NCBI RefSeq assembly: GCF_020906515.1
Contig: NC_085852.1
Span: 930,001 to 994,000 of the forward strand
Direction: 5' to 3'
Length of the DNA: 64,000 bases
From: Vanrija pseudolonga
Lineage: Eukaryota > Basidiomycota > Tremellomycetes > Trichosporonales > Trichosporonaceae
In this document: positions 54,265 through 64,000 of the stretch, piece after piece
How the letters are laid out: every line of letters starts with the position of its first letter
Numbering within the stretch: the first letter of the stretch is position 1
Program-made: the position numbers and the translations under genes
Notes under the pieces: generated by a model
Databases searched by the model: none
What the model was told of the DNA's origin: nothing
What the model saw: only the letters and a program-made list of their open reading frames with translations

Positions 54265-55767
54265 ATGACCAACCCCACCGCCCCCACTCCCCCCAAGGTC
54301 GCAATCATAGGCGGCGGCCCCGCGGGCCTGGGCACGGCGATCGCCCTCGGGCAGGCCGGGCTCGCGTACACGCTGTACGAGGCCAAGCCGGCGATCAGCG
54401 AGATCGGGAACGGGATATCAGTGCAGCGGAATACGTGGCGCATGCTCGAGGCGTTGGGTGCGTCGCGTAACCTGACGCGGGACAAGCTGTTCCGTGCGCC
54501 GAGCGGGCATGATCTGGAGCATCGGTGGGTTGGGCGTGTGGCGGCGTGTTTGCTGACGCCGCGAAGCAACGGGCACACCGGCGCCCTGGTCGCCACCAAC
54601 GACGCCGACCCGCTCGCCCCGCCACACCAGCAGCATGCGCGCGTGCACCGCGCGCATCTGCAGCAGGCGCTCCTGCGCCAGGTCGACGCGAGCCGTATCC
54701 GCACCGCACACAAGCTGGTCAGCGTGTCCACGCTGCCGAGCGGCCGGCTGCGGCTGGCCTTCGCCAACGGGTTCGAAGACGAAGTCGACCTGCTGGTCGG
54801 CGCGGACGGGATCCGCTCGGTACGTCGCCCCTCCCCACCCCCACTGACCCCACCGCAGGTGGTCCGCGCGCACGCGTTTCCAGACCACAAGATAGCGTAT
54901 GCCGGCGCGACGTCGTACCGCACCCTCGTGCCCGCTACGTCCGCGGCGCTCGTCAACGGCCTGCCGGACGCCTCGACGTTCTGGCACGGCACGGACCGGA
55001 AATGGGTGTACTCCTGCCCGCTGGGACCGCACTTAGAGATCACCACCAGCATCAAGGAGGCGGACGACGGGCAACGCGGCAGCTGGGGCCGGCGCTCGAG
55101 CGTCGCTGCGTTCCGGGCTGCGTTCGCCGAGATGTGCCAGCCCGTGCAGGAGCTGCTGCGCCTCGCGACATTCGTCGAGCAGTACGACTACTTTGCCGGC
55201 CCGCGCCTCGAGAGCGTGGTACAGCCCGGCATAGCACTGGTGGGCGACGCGAGCCACCCGCTCTCGGGGGCGTTTGGCGCCGGCGCCGGCTTCGCGCTCG
55301 AGGACGCGTGGACGCTTGGGCAGTCGGTGCGCTGGGCAAGCGCCAAGGGGCTACCACTCGACACAGCGCTCGCGCTGTTCGACGCGGTCAGGTCGCCGCA
55401 CTACGCCGACCTGTATGCCGTGCTGGACGGGTACCGCGCCGCCGACGCGGACGTGGCGGCCGCGCGCCTGCCCCCCGCGGGCGAGATCAAGGCGGTTGTC
55501 GAGCGCAACTGGAGTGATCGGACCAGGTGGATGCTGGTGTATGAGGTCGACGCTGTGTTTGCGCGGGAGATTGCGCGGCACGAGGCGGAGGTGCGGAAGG
55601 GCGCCGGCGAGGGCGGGACTGTGAGTCAACGTAACGGGAATGGCCATGGCCTTACCGGCGCCGCGGTCGTCGAGTCGGAGCGCCAGCTCAATGGCGACGA
55701 CCTTGACTCGAGAACACGCCCCGGCCACGACCTCCCCGACGCGCTTCACGCCGTGCGCGTCGCGTAG
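54265..55767 (+). CDS. FAD-dependent monooxygenase, salicylate hydroxylase-like
   Basis: The frame is open from 54265 to 55767 without splicing, but two short introns (54525-54566, 42 nt; 54820-54858, 39 nt) have donor, CTGAC and AG signals. Removing them restores family sequence, giving 473 residues: HDLEHR to NGHTGALVATND, and LLVGADGIRS to VVRAHAFPDHKIAYAG. The FAD loop is KVAIIGGGPAGLGTAIALGQ, the DG motif is VGADGIRS, and the GD motif is GIALVGDASHPLSGAFGAGA. This is a class A flavoprotein hydroxylase with NADH or NADPH as donor and an aromatic substrate such as salicylate as the usual type; the substrate here is not known. A polar C-terminal extension of about 80 residues follows. Confidence 0.9.
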   Translation: MTNPTAPTPPKVAIIGGGPAGLGTAIALGQAGLAYTLYEAKPAISEIGNGISVQRNTWRMLEALGASRNLTRDKLFRAPSGHDLEHRWVGRVAACLLTPRSNGHTGALVATNDADPLAPPHQQHARVHRAHLQQALLRQVDASRIRTAHKLVSVSTLPSGRLRLAFANGFEDEVDLLVGADGIRSVRRPSPPPLTPPQVVRAHAFPDHKIAYAGATSYRTLVPATSAALVNGLPDASTFWHGTDRKWVYSCPLGPHLEITTSIKEADDGQRGSWGRRSSVAAFRAAFAEMCQPVQELLRLATFVEQYDYFAGPRLESVVQPGIALVGDASHPLSGAFGAGAGFALEDAWTLGQSVRWASAKGLPLDTALALFDAVRSPHYADLYAVLDGYRAADADVAAARLPPAGEIKAVVERNWSDRTRWMLVYEVDAVFAREIARHEAEVRKGAGEGGTVSQRNGNGHGLTGAAVVESERQLNGDDLDSRTRPGHDLPDALHAVRVA

Positions 55768-56016
55768 GTTAGTAGAATAGATGCACACGTCGTGATCATG
55801 GCAATTCATATCGCTGCATTGCCAGCAATGCAAGGGGGTGCAAGTATGGGGTGGGGGGGAGTGAGGAACGGTGTGTGGCAGTGGAAGTGGAAGTGGCGGA
55901 AGGTGGCGCAAGGCTGGTGGCGCGGGGCAGGGCCGTCGCGTTCGTATCGCCAGTTACCCGGCGTTCGTATCGCAGACGGCCAATGTGCCTGCCCCACCGC
56001 GCTACACGCGACGGAC

Positions 56017-57339
56017 CTAGTGGTACTTCTTGATCGCGTTGAGGTACGCGTTGCCGACGGTGGTGAGCGCGCCGCTGCCGTCGGTCAGCTGCCAGCTGTC
56101 GAGACCAATGCCGTTGGAGATGGCGTACGCCGCCACACGGGGGTCATTCTGGAAGAAGTCGACGACGTCGTTGAGGAACTGGACCTGCTGGCCGGGGTCC
56201 GAGCACGGCGTGAAGTTGTTGGCGTCGTCGACGCAGGCGAACTCGGTGACCCAAATCGGCTTGCAGTACTTGTTGTAGTAGTAGTCGATGCTAGCCTTTG
56301 CGCCGGCCAGCGAGTTCTTGTTGACGTGCACGTTGGTGATGTCCCAGCTGCCTCCGGCCTGCTGGAACGGCGTGAGCCACACCTCGTCGATCTGCTTGCA
56401 CATGCTGGGGCCGACAATCTTGGAGCCGGCGGCACCGAACGGCGCAACCGTCTCCTTCCAGACCTGTGCGCCGCGCTCCGGGGAGATGTTGGCCGAGCCC
56501 TTGGTCGAGCAGTCGGGCTCCTCGTAGCCGATAATGTACGGCGGGGGCGGGTTCTTGGACAGCTTCTGGAAGTCGGCAAAGCGCTGCGCGTCGTCCTGGT
56601 CGCCCGCGAGGTGTCCGTCGCCCCAGAGCATGGGCACGGCGATCGGCGCGCCCGAGTGGCCCGAGGGGTTCGGCGTCCAGTCGTACCACCATCCGATGTG
56701 GGGCGCGAACTGGTCGTAGCCCTGGCCCGAGGAGATGCCCGCCTTGATCCCGTTGGGCGTGTTCCCGGCCTGCGGGGCGACGGTGGGCTGCGGCTGGGCC
56801 GACGTGGCGGGCGTGGGCTGCGCCGACTCGGAGGTCGTCGCCGCGGCCGACGGCGACGTGGTGGCGGCGGCTGAGGGGGAGGTGGTGGCGGCAGCCGAGG
56901 GGGAGGTCGTGCCGGGCGCCTCGGACGAGGTGCCGGTAGGCGCAGACGAGGGCGAGGTGGTGGCCGCGCCGCCGTCAGAGGGGGAGGGGGCGGTGGTGCC
57001 GGCGCCGCCGCCAGTGGGGACGACCGCCGAGCCCGAGCCAACCGGGGTGGACGAGGAGCCGGCAGACGACGGCGTCGCGCCACCTGAAGGACGGACCTTG
57101 CACTTCTTGCCGTCCTTGCCGGTGCGGATATCGTACGTGCGCTTGCGCGAGAGGCCCCGGGCGGCCTTGTTGGCGTTGGCGGCCTGCGCGCGCGCGGCGA
57201 TACGCGCGGCCGCGGCGGGCATGTTGCGGGGCACGGCGGCGCCGTGTGCGTCGAGCGCGGCGACGTCGGGCACGAAGCGCGCCTCGGCGGTCGTGGCGGC
57301 GAGCGCGAGGAGGAGGGGGACGAGGGCTGTGAGCTGCAT
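56017..57339 (-). CDS. Secreted GH128-type beta-1,3-glucanase (Asl1-like)
   Basis: This is a single exon of 440 residues from ATG 57339. The signal peptide is MQLTALVPLLLALAATTAEA. A basic segment ending LSRKRTYDI could be a Kex2-type processing site. A Ser/Thr/Pro linker (about 85-200) contains three near-identical SPSAAATT units and is probably O-glycosylated. The catalytic domain begins KAGISSGQGYDQFAPHIGWW and has the acid/base Glu in IIGYEEPDCST and the nucleophile Glu in PIWVTEFACVDD. It continues SWDITNVHVNKNSLAGAKAS and ends with a conserved NGIGLDSWQLTDG. It acts on cell-wall beta-glucan outside the cell; no GPI signal is seen. It is one of the few intronless genes here. Confidence 0.92.
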   Translation of the reverse strand: MQLTALVPLLLALAATTAEARFVPDVAALDAHGAAVPRNMPAAAARIAARAQAANANKAARGLSRKRTYDIRTGKDGKKCKVRPSGGATPSSAGSSSTPVGSGSAVVPTGGGAGTTAPSPSDGGAATTSPSSAPTGTSSEAPGTTSPSAAATTSPSAAATTSPSAAATTSESAQPTPATSAQPQPTVAPQAGNTPNGIKAGISSGQGYDQFAPHIGWWYDWTPNPSGHSGAPIAVPMLWGDGHLAGDQDDAQRFADFQKLSKNPPPPYIIGYEEPDCSTKGSANISPERGAQVWKETVAPFGAAGSKIVGPSMCKQIDEVWLTPFQQAGGSWDITNVHVNKNSLAGAKASIDYYYNKYCKPIWVTEFACVDDANNFTPCSDPGQQVQFLNDVVDFFQNDPRVAAYAISNGIGLDSWQLTDGSGALTTVGNAYLNAIKKYH

Positions 57340-58235
57340 GATTTTGTCGACGGCGCCGGGCGGTCGAGAAACGAGTGTGTGTGAGCGAGTGTGGGTGGTG
57401 ATGAGGAGTCACAAGAGTCGAGAGCGAGCGCCGTTTTCTTAACTGCCAGAGTATGAAGTGCACAGCACACACACCACACCGCGATCCAGGTCCGAGGTCA
57501 ACACGAGCATGGCACGGCGCCTTGACGACGGTGAGACGAGTACGACGGTGCGCGACACCGCGCGAGGCTGGGACCCAGTGGCCCCCGGCGGGAGGGAAAC
57601 GGGGTGCCACTTGTGCCTCGGCGTCGTATGTGAACGGGGTGGTCTAGCCTTGCAGGCCTCGCATGGCAGTGCCGCTGGTACGAACGGCAGTCGATCCCAC
57701 CCCTCCCCTGGCTTTGAGCAGCAGCACGAGAATGAGGGTGCTCGAGCTGCTGGGTAGCCCACCTCACGCGCCGACTCGCGGTACCGCGGCACGCGTCGTA
57801 GCGGGCGAGGCACCCCCTGAAACTATCCTCTGAAATCACGTCAACCCTGTCGCGGTCAGTCCAGCTTACGACGCCCCCGTCCAGCCCTCTGGGTCCTCTG
57901 CTTGCACTTGGCGTGGGTTAAACCAGGCATCAGGCATCAGTGGTACAAGGCACTGCGTATCAGCCTGCACCACCCGTCGGGCGCCTCGTCGTCCTCGCCG
58001 TCACCGTCACCACCACCACCATACCGATTCCAGCTATGGCTTCATTCGTCTACAACACTTGAAACTTGTTTATATCAGGATCTTGAGATGAGGCACTGGC
58101 CACGGCGCGCCGGGCACGCCGTTATGCACGCGTGTCGGTAACAACTGTGCCAGATCGCCCGTTACAACTGTGCCTCTGGCAGCAGAGCGACAACGTCCTG
58201 CTCGACGCTCGGCGCGCGCGGCGCGTCGCTCTCGC
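57340..58235. other. Intergenic, GH128 promoter and Lon 3' flank
   Basis: This 896-bp gap lies between two minus-strand genes. No gene is seen. A short tandem AGGCATC pair lies near 57925 and a CCACCA run near 58010. Confidence 0.55.
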
Positions 58236-61141
58236 TTACAACCGCGCCAGGTCGGTGCGACGCAGGCCCTCGAGCGTGTCGCGACCCCACACCTCCTCGA
58301 GCAGCTGCTCGACGGTGCGCACAAACGTCAGGCTCATCGACCGCGCGCTGGGCGGCAGGTCGTGCGTGTCCTTCTCGTTCTGCGCGGGCAGAATGCACCT
58401 GGTGATGCCGGCACGGTGCGCACCGAGCAGCTTCTCGCGGATGCCGCCAACGGCAGTGACGGCGCCACGAAGAGTGACCTCGCCAGTCAAGGCAATGGTC
58501 GGCGGAACAGGGCGGCCAGTGAGGAGACTGACAAACGTCAAGAGGATGGCAGTGCCAGCACTCGGGCCGTCCTTCTTGACGGCGCCGGCGGGGAAGTGGA
58601 GGTGGATATCCACGTCACGGAGCGGGTCGGTTCCCAGACCCAGCGCCGGGCCGTGCGACTTGACCCAGGCAAGGGCAAGCTCGGCACTCTCGCGGATAAC
58701 GTCACCAAGGCTGCCAGTCAACTGCAGGCGGCCCTTGCCACCGGGGATGAGCGTGCTCTCGATGAGAAGGATGCCTCCGTTGCCCGAGCCACGGTAGGCA
58801 AGGCCAGTGACGACGCCAGGGCGAATGTCCTGCTCGCGGAGCTCTTGCTCGTACTTGGCCATGCCGAGGATACGCTCAAGGTCGTCGGCGACAATCTCCG
58901 GGTTGTATGTGGCACCGCCGTCGCGCGACGTCGAGTACTCGACTGCCTTGGCTCTGCAGAGCTTGGCAATCTCGCGCTCAAGCGAACGCACACCGGCTTC
59001 CCGAGTGTACTCGTTGACGACGCGGGTGAGGACCTGGTCGCTGGTGATGACACCACTCTTGCCGAGGCCATTCTCAACGGTCTGCTTGGGCAGAAGGAAG
59101 CGACGGGCAATGGCGAGCTTCTCGTCGGTGACGTAGCCTGGGCACTCGATGACCTCGCAACGGTCGAGCAACGGCGGGCTGATCGTGTCGAGCGAGTTGG
59201 CCGTGGCGACAAAGGTAACCTGGCTGAGGTCAATGGGGACGTCGCCCAGGTAGTGGTCGTGGAAGGCCCAGTTCTGAGCGGGGTCCAGGGTCTCGAGAAG
59301 GGCAGCAGCGGGGTCGCCATGGTAGTTGGAAGTTCCAACCTTGTCCAGCTCGTCGACTACCTCGTCAGTACTGTCGTCGAACCTTCTAGCACTCACGCAG
59401 AATAATCGGGTTCGACACGGTGACCTTGCGAAGGCCTTGGACGAACAGACCAGGAAGCGCACCGACATAACTGTGACGTCAGAAACAGCACGCACACCCC
59501 GCCCCGCCCTACTTACGTCCTGCGGTGGCCGCGAATTTCCGCCTCGTCCCTCACACCTCCAAGCGAAATGCGGTGGAACTTGCGGCCCAGGGCATTCGCA
59601 ATGGAGCGTGCAATACTCGTCTTGCCGACACCCGGAGGCCCCACAAGCAGCAGGATAGGCGCCTTGTCGCGGAAGACGTTGTTAGGGGGGCCGTCAACGT
59701 CAGCGCTCTTGGGGATAGGAGCCGACTGCCGGTTGGCGTCCGTAGGCGACGGAGCCGAGGCGTTGGTGGTGGCAACGTCGCCAGCCGCGTTATCGTCAAG
59801 GGCGACACCTTCGTCGACGTTCTTGGACACTTCGGCAGCCTCTGCCGCAGCGTCTTCCTTCTTCTGCTCCTCCCAGAGGTCGCGGCGGAGGCGGTAGACG
59901 GCCAGGTACTCGATGACACGGCGCTTGACCTCTGCGAGGCCCTCGTGCTCGTCGTCAAGCATCTTCCTCGCCGCCTCGAGGTCGACGCGCTTGCCCTCGC
60001 TCACACGGCCCCAGGGGAGGGCGAGAAGCCATTCGCAATAAGTCTTGGCCACGCCGTACTCTGCCGCCTGGGACGGGATCTTGCTGAGGCGCTGAAGTTC
60101 CCGCTGGACGGCCTGTGCGGCCTCGGGACTCATTTCGCTACCACGTTTCTGAAGAGTCGCCTCGAGAGGCTTGAGGTCGTCGGGGAGCTGCATCTTGGAA
60201 GGGGCACCGTCCTTCTGGGGGCGGCGGCGGACAAGGGCAGAAGACTGGCCGGGAGGGGTAGCGAGCGCACTGTCGTCGGGGGGTCCGATTCCTTTGGCAC
60301 TAAGGAGTGCGAGCATTACCTCACGCACCCGTGCGCATCTGTCGTCCACGTCCGGAGTGGACAAGAGCTCGACCCTAACGTCCCAGTCGAAGCGGAGGCT
60401 GCTGGCGAGCAAGTCGGCCTGGATCGAGGGGGGCAGAGCGGCGAGCTTTGGGTGGAGCTCGGGGGACAGGAGCTTGGTGGCGGCCGGCAGCAAGTTGATG
60501 CTTGGCCTGGCTGGCGAAGGGACGGGGAGCGAGTAGGTGCTGACGGGGAGGGGGAGTGGCGGGAGGACGGAGAGGATGGGAGGGAGGGAGCGGGGGAGAT
60601 GAATTCGCGACTAGGTTGATGGTCAGCGGGCGCCACGGCGTTGTCAATGACGACGGCGGCGGCTTGCTTACCAGACCCTCGAGGACAACAGTCCAGACAT
60701 CGTCATCCTTGTGGGCACGATAGATGCGCTTGACGCGGGCAGCTGGGCGGTGTGTGTCAGTGTGTGTGTTGTGTGTACAGTGGGCGGGGGGGCGTAGACT
60801 ACCCCGCGCCGGTCGGTCGAGCGACCGAGGAAGGGCGAGGAAGGTCGCCGACTCGCCCCATCGCACCTGCTCGCCTCCGTCACACCACATCGCCGTGAAC
60901 ATTACTCACCAGTTGCCCAGCGCCCTACGCGACGATCGCCCTCTGCCACGGGGACGGCCGCGACGTACCTCTCACGCGAGTCTTGTTTGGCGCTCTCTGA
61001 TTGCTCCGAGAGGCCCGACAAGATGTGGCTGACTGCCTCGGTGCCGAGTGTGATGGAGACCTGGAGGAAGGGGAAGAGGACGACTGGTTTGGGGAGCGGG
61101 ATGAGCGCCAGCGTTGCTGGCAGGTAAGTTTGCTTTGACAT
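58236..61141 (-). CDS. PLN1: Peroxisomal Lon protease (PLN/LONP2)
   Basis: Exons 61141-60910, 60742-60672, 60610-59517, 59470-59397 and 59356-58236 encode 863 residues. The N domain starts [20 protein letters not shown]. The AAA module has Walker [10 protein letters not shown] (about 425-433), Walker B NPIILLDELDKVG (restored by splicing), and [20 protein letters not shown]. The Ser-Lys dyad is about S756 in [11 protein letters not shown] and K799 in [14 protein letters not shown]. There is no mitochondrial presequence, and the last three residues are ARL, an acceptable PTS1, so it should act in the peroxisomal matrix on damaged proteins. A low-complexity Ala/Asp/Ser insertion lies just before Walker A (about 365-415). 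Gene name follows filamentous-fungal usage. Confidence 0.93.
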
Positions 61142-62265
61142 GGTGATGGGGTGTTACACAACAAACAAGGCGAGGTCGAGGCTGAAGCGTAAAGAAGTAT
61201 TAAGACAGACGGTGTCGTGCTCTAGATGCTACCATATCGACTGACGCGGCCTAGGCGGTTACTTCGTGGCGTGATGCTGCTGCTTCCCCGCGTAGAGCCA
61301 TGGCTTGTTGTCCGGCTAACGCCAGTCATCGCCCGGTGCATTCTACGGAGCTCCACGCGCCGCCACTCAGACTGACTCTCATGACAAGGCGAGGCAGACG
61401 AAGGCCCCCGCGCCGCGCCGCGCACTGACATGAGCACGGTGACAGGAGGGACAGTCACGTGATAAGCCCGGAACCTTACATAACAACTATTTACCACGCG
61501 TTAATTGAGCCATTTTGCCGCTCCCCCCTCGGTGGCCGTGGCCGTGTCCCGTCCCCTGACCACCCCTTGGCCGGAATGGCCGAGTGGCGGCCGAACGGGT
61601 CCTGTCAGCCTTGTCGGTCAACGCCGTGCGCGGTGAATCTGGTGGAAAAATGTTCGAGTCTTAGCTAACCAGCAATGACGCAACGAGACAAGGGAGACTT
61701 TGTGCATCGCGACGCACGCACGCCCCCTGTGCGGCGCTTGCTTGCTTCTGGGCCTCTCCCTCTTTGGCTGACCCGCCTCGGTCGGATCAGACTGACAAGA
61801 CTCGGTCCCTTACGACGGCCCATCACTCACCCTCGGCCACCCACTGTCGCTGCCGACGGAGGAGCCGCGACTCACCTCGGCAAGAAAGCTCCTGCTCCTG
61901 CTGCTGCTGCTGCATCATGCTCACAAAGCCACCACGCCCAGGGACAAGGGACAGCGCAGCAACTTGCCGTACTCTGCTCGCTAGGAGCCAACATAATTTG
62001 ACCAAGGTTCACCTGGCATCTCTCTCTGACTACCCACCCAACTCCACTGATCGTACGGCCCACTTCCGCCTTGTTGCCTTGGCTTGGCCTTTTCGCAGCA
62101 ACTGCGTGCCCCCCCAACGATCACACCTGCCTTTGTGCATTCCGACACTCTCATAACTGCTCCTTATCTCACGTTCACGCGTCTATAGACTGCTAGACAC
62201 GTAGAATCCGCAGCTCTTTCACAGTTGCCCGCGCATCTCATCACCACCCAGCCACCAACTCCACC
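61142..62265. other. 1.1-kb divergent intergenic region, Lon / Sec14-like
   Basis: No gene is supported. It holds a TCACGTGA-GATAAG composite at 61455-61466, an A/T-rich patch at about 61475-61510, and a GCT/CTG repeat at about 61887-61915. Confidence 0.55.
61455..61466. promoter_or_regulatory. E-box palindrome TCACGTGA overlapping GATAAG
   Basis: TCACGTGA (61455-61462) is a perfect palindrome of the bHLH/Cbf1 type, and TGATAAG, a GATA-factor site, shares its last bases. It lies 314 bp upstream of the Lon ATG and about 800 bp upstream of the Sec14-like ATG, so it more likely serves Lon. Confidence 0.4.
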
Positions 62266-63720
62266 ATGGCATCATTTTTCCGTCGCGCCGCGCCGGCGGC
62301 TTCGGCTTCGTCGCCCGCCAAGGAGACACCCGCGTCCACGACCGAGATCTACACTGTCCCACCAGAGGGCGTCAAGGCCGTCAAGAAGTGGGACTACAAC
62401 GAGGAGCAGCTTGCCCAGGTGCGTTGACTGTAGCGGCTGCTGGAGCTGGTGGCGACACGGGCGCGCTGACACCCTGCAGATTGAGGAGCTCAAGGAGGTT
62501 CGTACCAGCGAGCCGGGATCAGGTCGAACACACATCGACCACGTCGCCCGACGCGTCCGAGACCCCCGCTAACCTCCACTTTCACAGTACACTGCGACGA
62601 TTGCGCTGCCCGAAAGTGACGACTACTACCCGTGGGAGCAGCGCTTCCTTGCCGACATTGGCACGCACGCGCGCTACATGAGAGCCGCCAAGTGGAAGCT
62701 CGATGATGCCAAGAAGCGCATCAAGGCGACGATGGAGTGGCGCCGCGAGTTCCGCCCAGAGACGATTGAACCTGGAGACGTCGCCATTGAGGCTGAAACT
62801 GGCAAGATGTGAGTGGGGGAGCGCGGGGGGTCGTGCGTGCACCACGCACGGTCGTGAGGCGGCGCCATGTTGGTGACGCGCCTCGGCCATGTCTTACCAG
62901 CCGCCGACCCCAGTCCGGGGTAACAGACCCGCCTGCTGACACACACAGCATCATCACCGGCTTCGACAAGGACGCCCGCCCGATCATCTACATGCGCCCT
63001 TCGCGCGAGAACACGGACACGTCTCCTCGCCAGATCCGCCACCTGATCTACGTACTGGAGCGCGCGATCGACATCATGCCCGAGAACCAGGAGCAGGTGG
63101 CCATTGTGGTCGACTACAAGTCTGCCACGTCGTCCAAGACGCCCTCGATCAGCACGGGTCTCAAGGTGCTCAACATCCTGCAGCACCACTATGTCGAGCG
63201 CCTGGGCCGCGGCCTCGTCATCAACATGCCGTGGTGGATCAACGCCTTCTTCAGCGGTATCCAGCCCTTCATGGACCCGATCACGCGCGACAAGATCCGC
63301 TTCAACCCGACGCTTACCGAGCTCATCGACCCGCAGCAGCTCGACCTCGAGTACGGCGGCGAGTACAACCTCGAGTTCAACAAGGACGTGTACTGGAAGA
63401 CGATCACCGAGTTCTGCCGCATCACGCCCGAGGGCGGCCGTGTCGACCCCGACGGCGGCAACAAGTGGTACCCTCCCTCGGGCAACGGCATCAAGTATGC
63501 CGTTGACAACTTCAAGCCCGCGGCCGAGGCCGATGCGCCCCGCTCGCCTACGGCCACGACGATCGCCAGCGCGCCCAGCGTCGACCAGCTCGCCACGCCC
63601 GCCGAGGACGCCACGGGGCTCGCAGAGAACCTCTCCAAGGCGACCATCTCGGAGAAGAAGGCGGGCGAGGAGAGCGAGGAGACGACCCCGACGCCGGTCA
63701 CCCCCGCTGTTGCTGCGTAA
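62266..63720 (+). CDS. Sec14/CRAL-TRIO phosphatidylinositol transfer protein
   Basis: Exons 62266-62418, 62478-62495, 62588-62808 and 62949-63720 encode 387 residues. The CRAL-TRIO N lobe is RFLADIGTHARYMRAAKWKL, DDAKKRIKATMEWRREFRP. The lipid-binding lobe has IIITGFDKDARPIIYMRPSR, HLIYVLERAIDIMPENQEQ, VAIVVDYKSATSSKTPSIS and LVINMPWWINAFFSGIQPFM, the last resembling the Pdr16/Sfh group. The family moves phosphatidylinositol between membranes in the cytosol. The Ser/Thr/Ala/Glu-rich C-terminal tail is unusual in length. The second exon is 18 nt (IEELKE), with a weak donor (GTTCGT) after it; keeping that intron would introduce an early stop, so splicing is needed. Confidence 0.9.
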
Positions 63721-64000
63721 CCATACCCCAGCCTAGACCCCTACAGCTGCCTCGCTAGCTAGCTACCACTCGCATTTTGTTCACCGTTCACCGGCTGATT
63801 GATACCCCATCACGCCGCATATTACCTAGAGGATTTTTATTACCGTTGATCCGGCGACGCCGGACTGTACTCGTATGCACTTCTTATAACGCCCCAGTGT
63901 GTGTGTTGATGACGAGCATGACGAGTTGATGACGAGGCGTCGTCACGGCATGCCGAGGTCGTGTGGCCAGGCTGACGCAGGCGTCGTCGCGTGGGGGTGC
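63721..64000. other. 3' flank of the Sec14-like gene
   Basis: No gene is seen in the last 280 bp. A/T-rich stretches near 63825-63845 may be part of the 3' untranslated region or polyadenylation area. Confidence 0.5.

Noticed and set aside
26618-61141. A peroxisome gene cluster comprising PEX12, PhyH-type dioxygenase and Lon
   Set aside because: The genes are tens of kilobases apart with unrelated genes between, and the PhyH protein lacks a PTS1.
61573-61665. tRNA-like boxes: GGCCGAGTGGC followed about 70 bp later by GTTCGAGTC
   Set aside because: The stretch does not fold: the T stem around the second box does not pair, and no anticodon or acceptor stem can be drawn.
1-64000. Transposable elements, virus-like elements, CRISPR arrays or secondary-metabolite clusters
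   Set aside because: No reverse transcriptase, transposase, integrase, capsid, terminal repeats, spaced repeats, or polyketide/peptide synthase sequence was seen anywhere in the window.

Overview
The window reads as a euchromatic stretch of a basidiomycete yeast nuclear genome. The sequence is GC-rich and the coding regions are dense. About 90 introns can be placed; most are 35-60 nt, begin GTGAGT/GTGGGT/GTAAGT and end in a CTGAC or CTAAC branch-point motif closely followed by CAG. Protein features and this intron style point to Tremellomycetes, most likely Trichosporonales (Trichosporon/Cutaneotrichosporon/Vanrija-like); the family placement is inference, since no rRNA or barcode is present. 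I found no transposon, virus-like element, CRISPR array, tRNA or rRNA.

Layout (28 protein genes, first one cut by the window edge). 1-17 kb: PIG-F/GPI11 C-terminus (+), a 1512-aa proline-rich protein of unknown function (-), RRN7/TAF1B (-) sharing a 236-bp divergent promoter with NOP7/pescadillo (+), a PhyH-type dioxygenase (+), and an MFSD1-like transporter (+). 17-28.5 kb: an F-box/LRR-like protein (-), NUP35/NUP53 (+), a three-RRM protein (-), UFD1 (+), URA3 (-), PEX12 (+), and a small unknown protein (-). 29.6-32.7 kb: two Gfo/Idh/MocA oxidoreductases arranged tail to tail. 33-47.3 kb: SF3B6/p14 (-), zuotin (+), a YML020W-like alpha/beta hydrolase (-), an aldo-keto reductase (+), EAF7 (-), UDP-glucose dehydrogenase (-), and a SYM1/Mpv17 protein (+). 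47.4-64 kb: a large coiled-coil protein (-), an UNC93-like MFS protein (-) divergent from a FAD monooxygenase (+), a secreted GH128-type glucanase (-), peroxisomal Lon (-), and a Sec14/CRAL-TRIO protein (+).

Most genes are conserved housekeeping functions with no operon-like logic. The exceptions with possible shared logic are RRN7/NOP7 (both ribosome biogenesis, one shared promoter), the Gfo/Idh pair with a perfect palindrome upstream, and the UNC93-like/monooxygenase divergent pair. UGD1 and the GH128 enzyme bear on capsule/cell wall; PEX12 and Lon bear on peroxisomes.

The most informative oddities are an apparent one-base deletion in the NOP7 acidic tract, a 12-nt microexon encoding part of the SF3B6 RNP2 strand, a four-codon terminal microexon in NUP35, and a set of very short introns whose length is a multiple of three and which contain no in-frame stop. 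I did not find anything that I would call a new multi-gene system; the findings are gene-structure and promoter-level observations.
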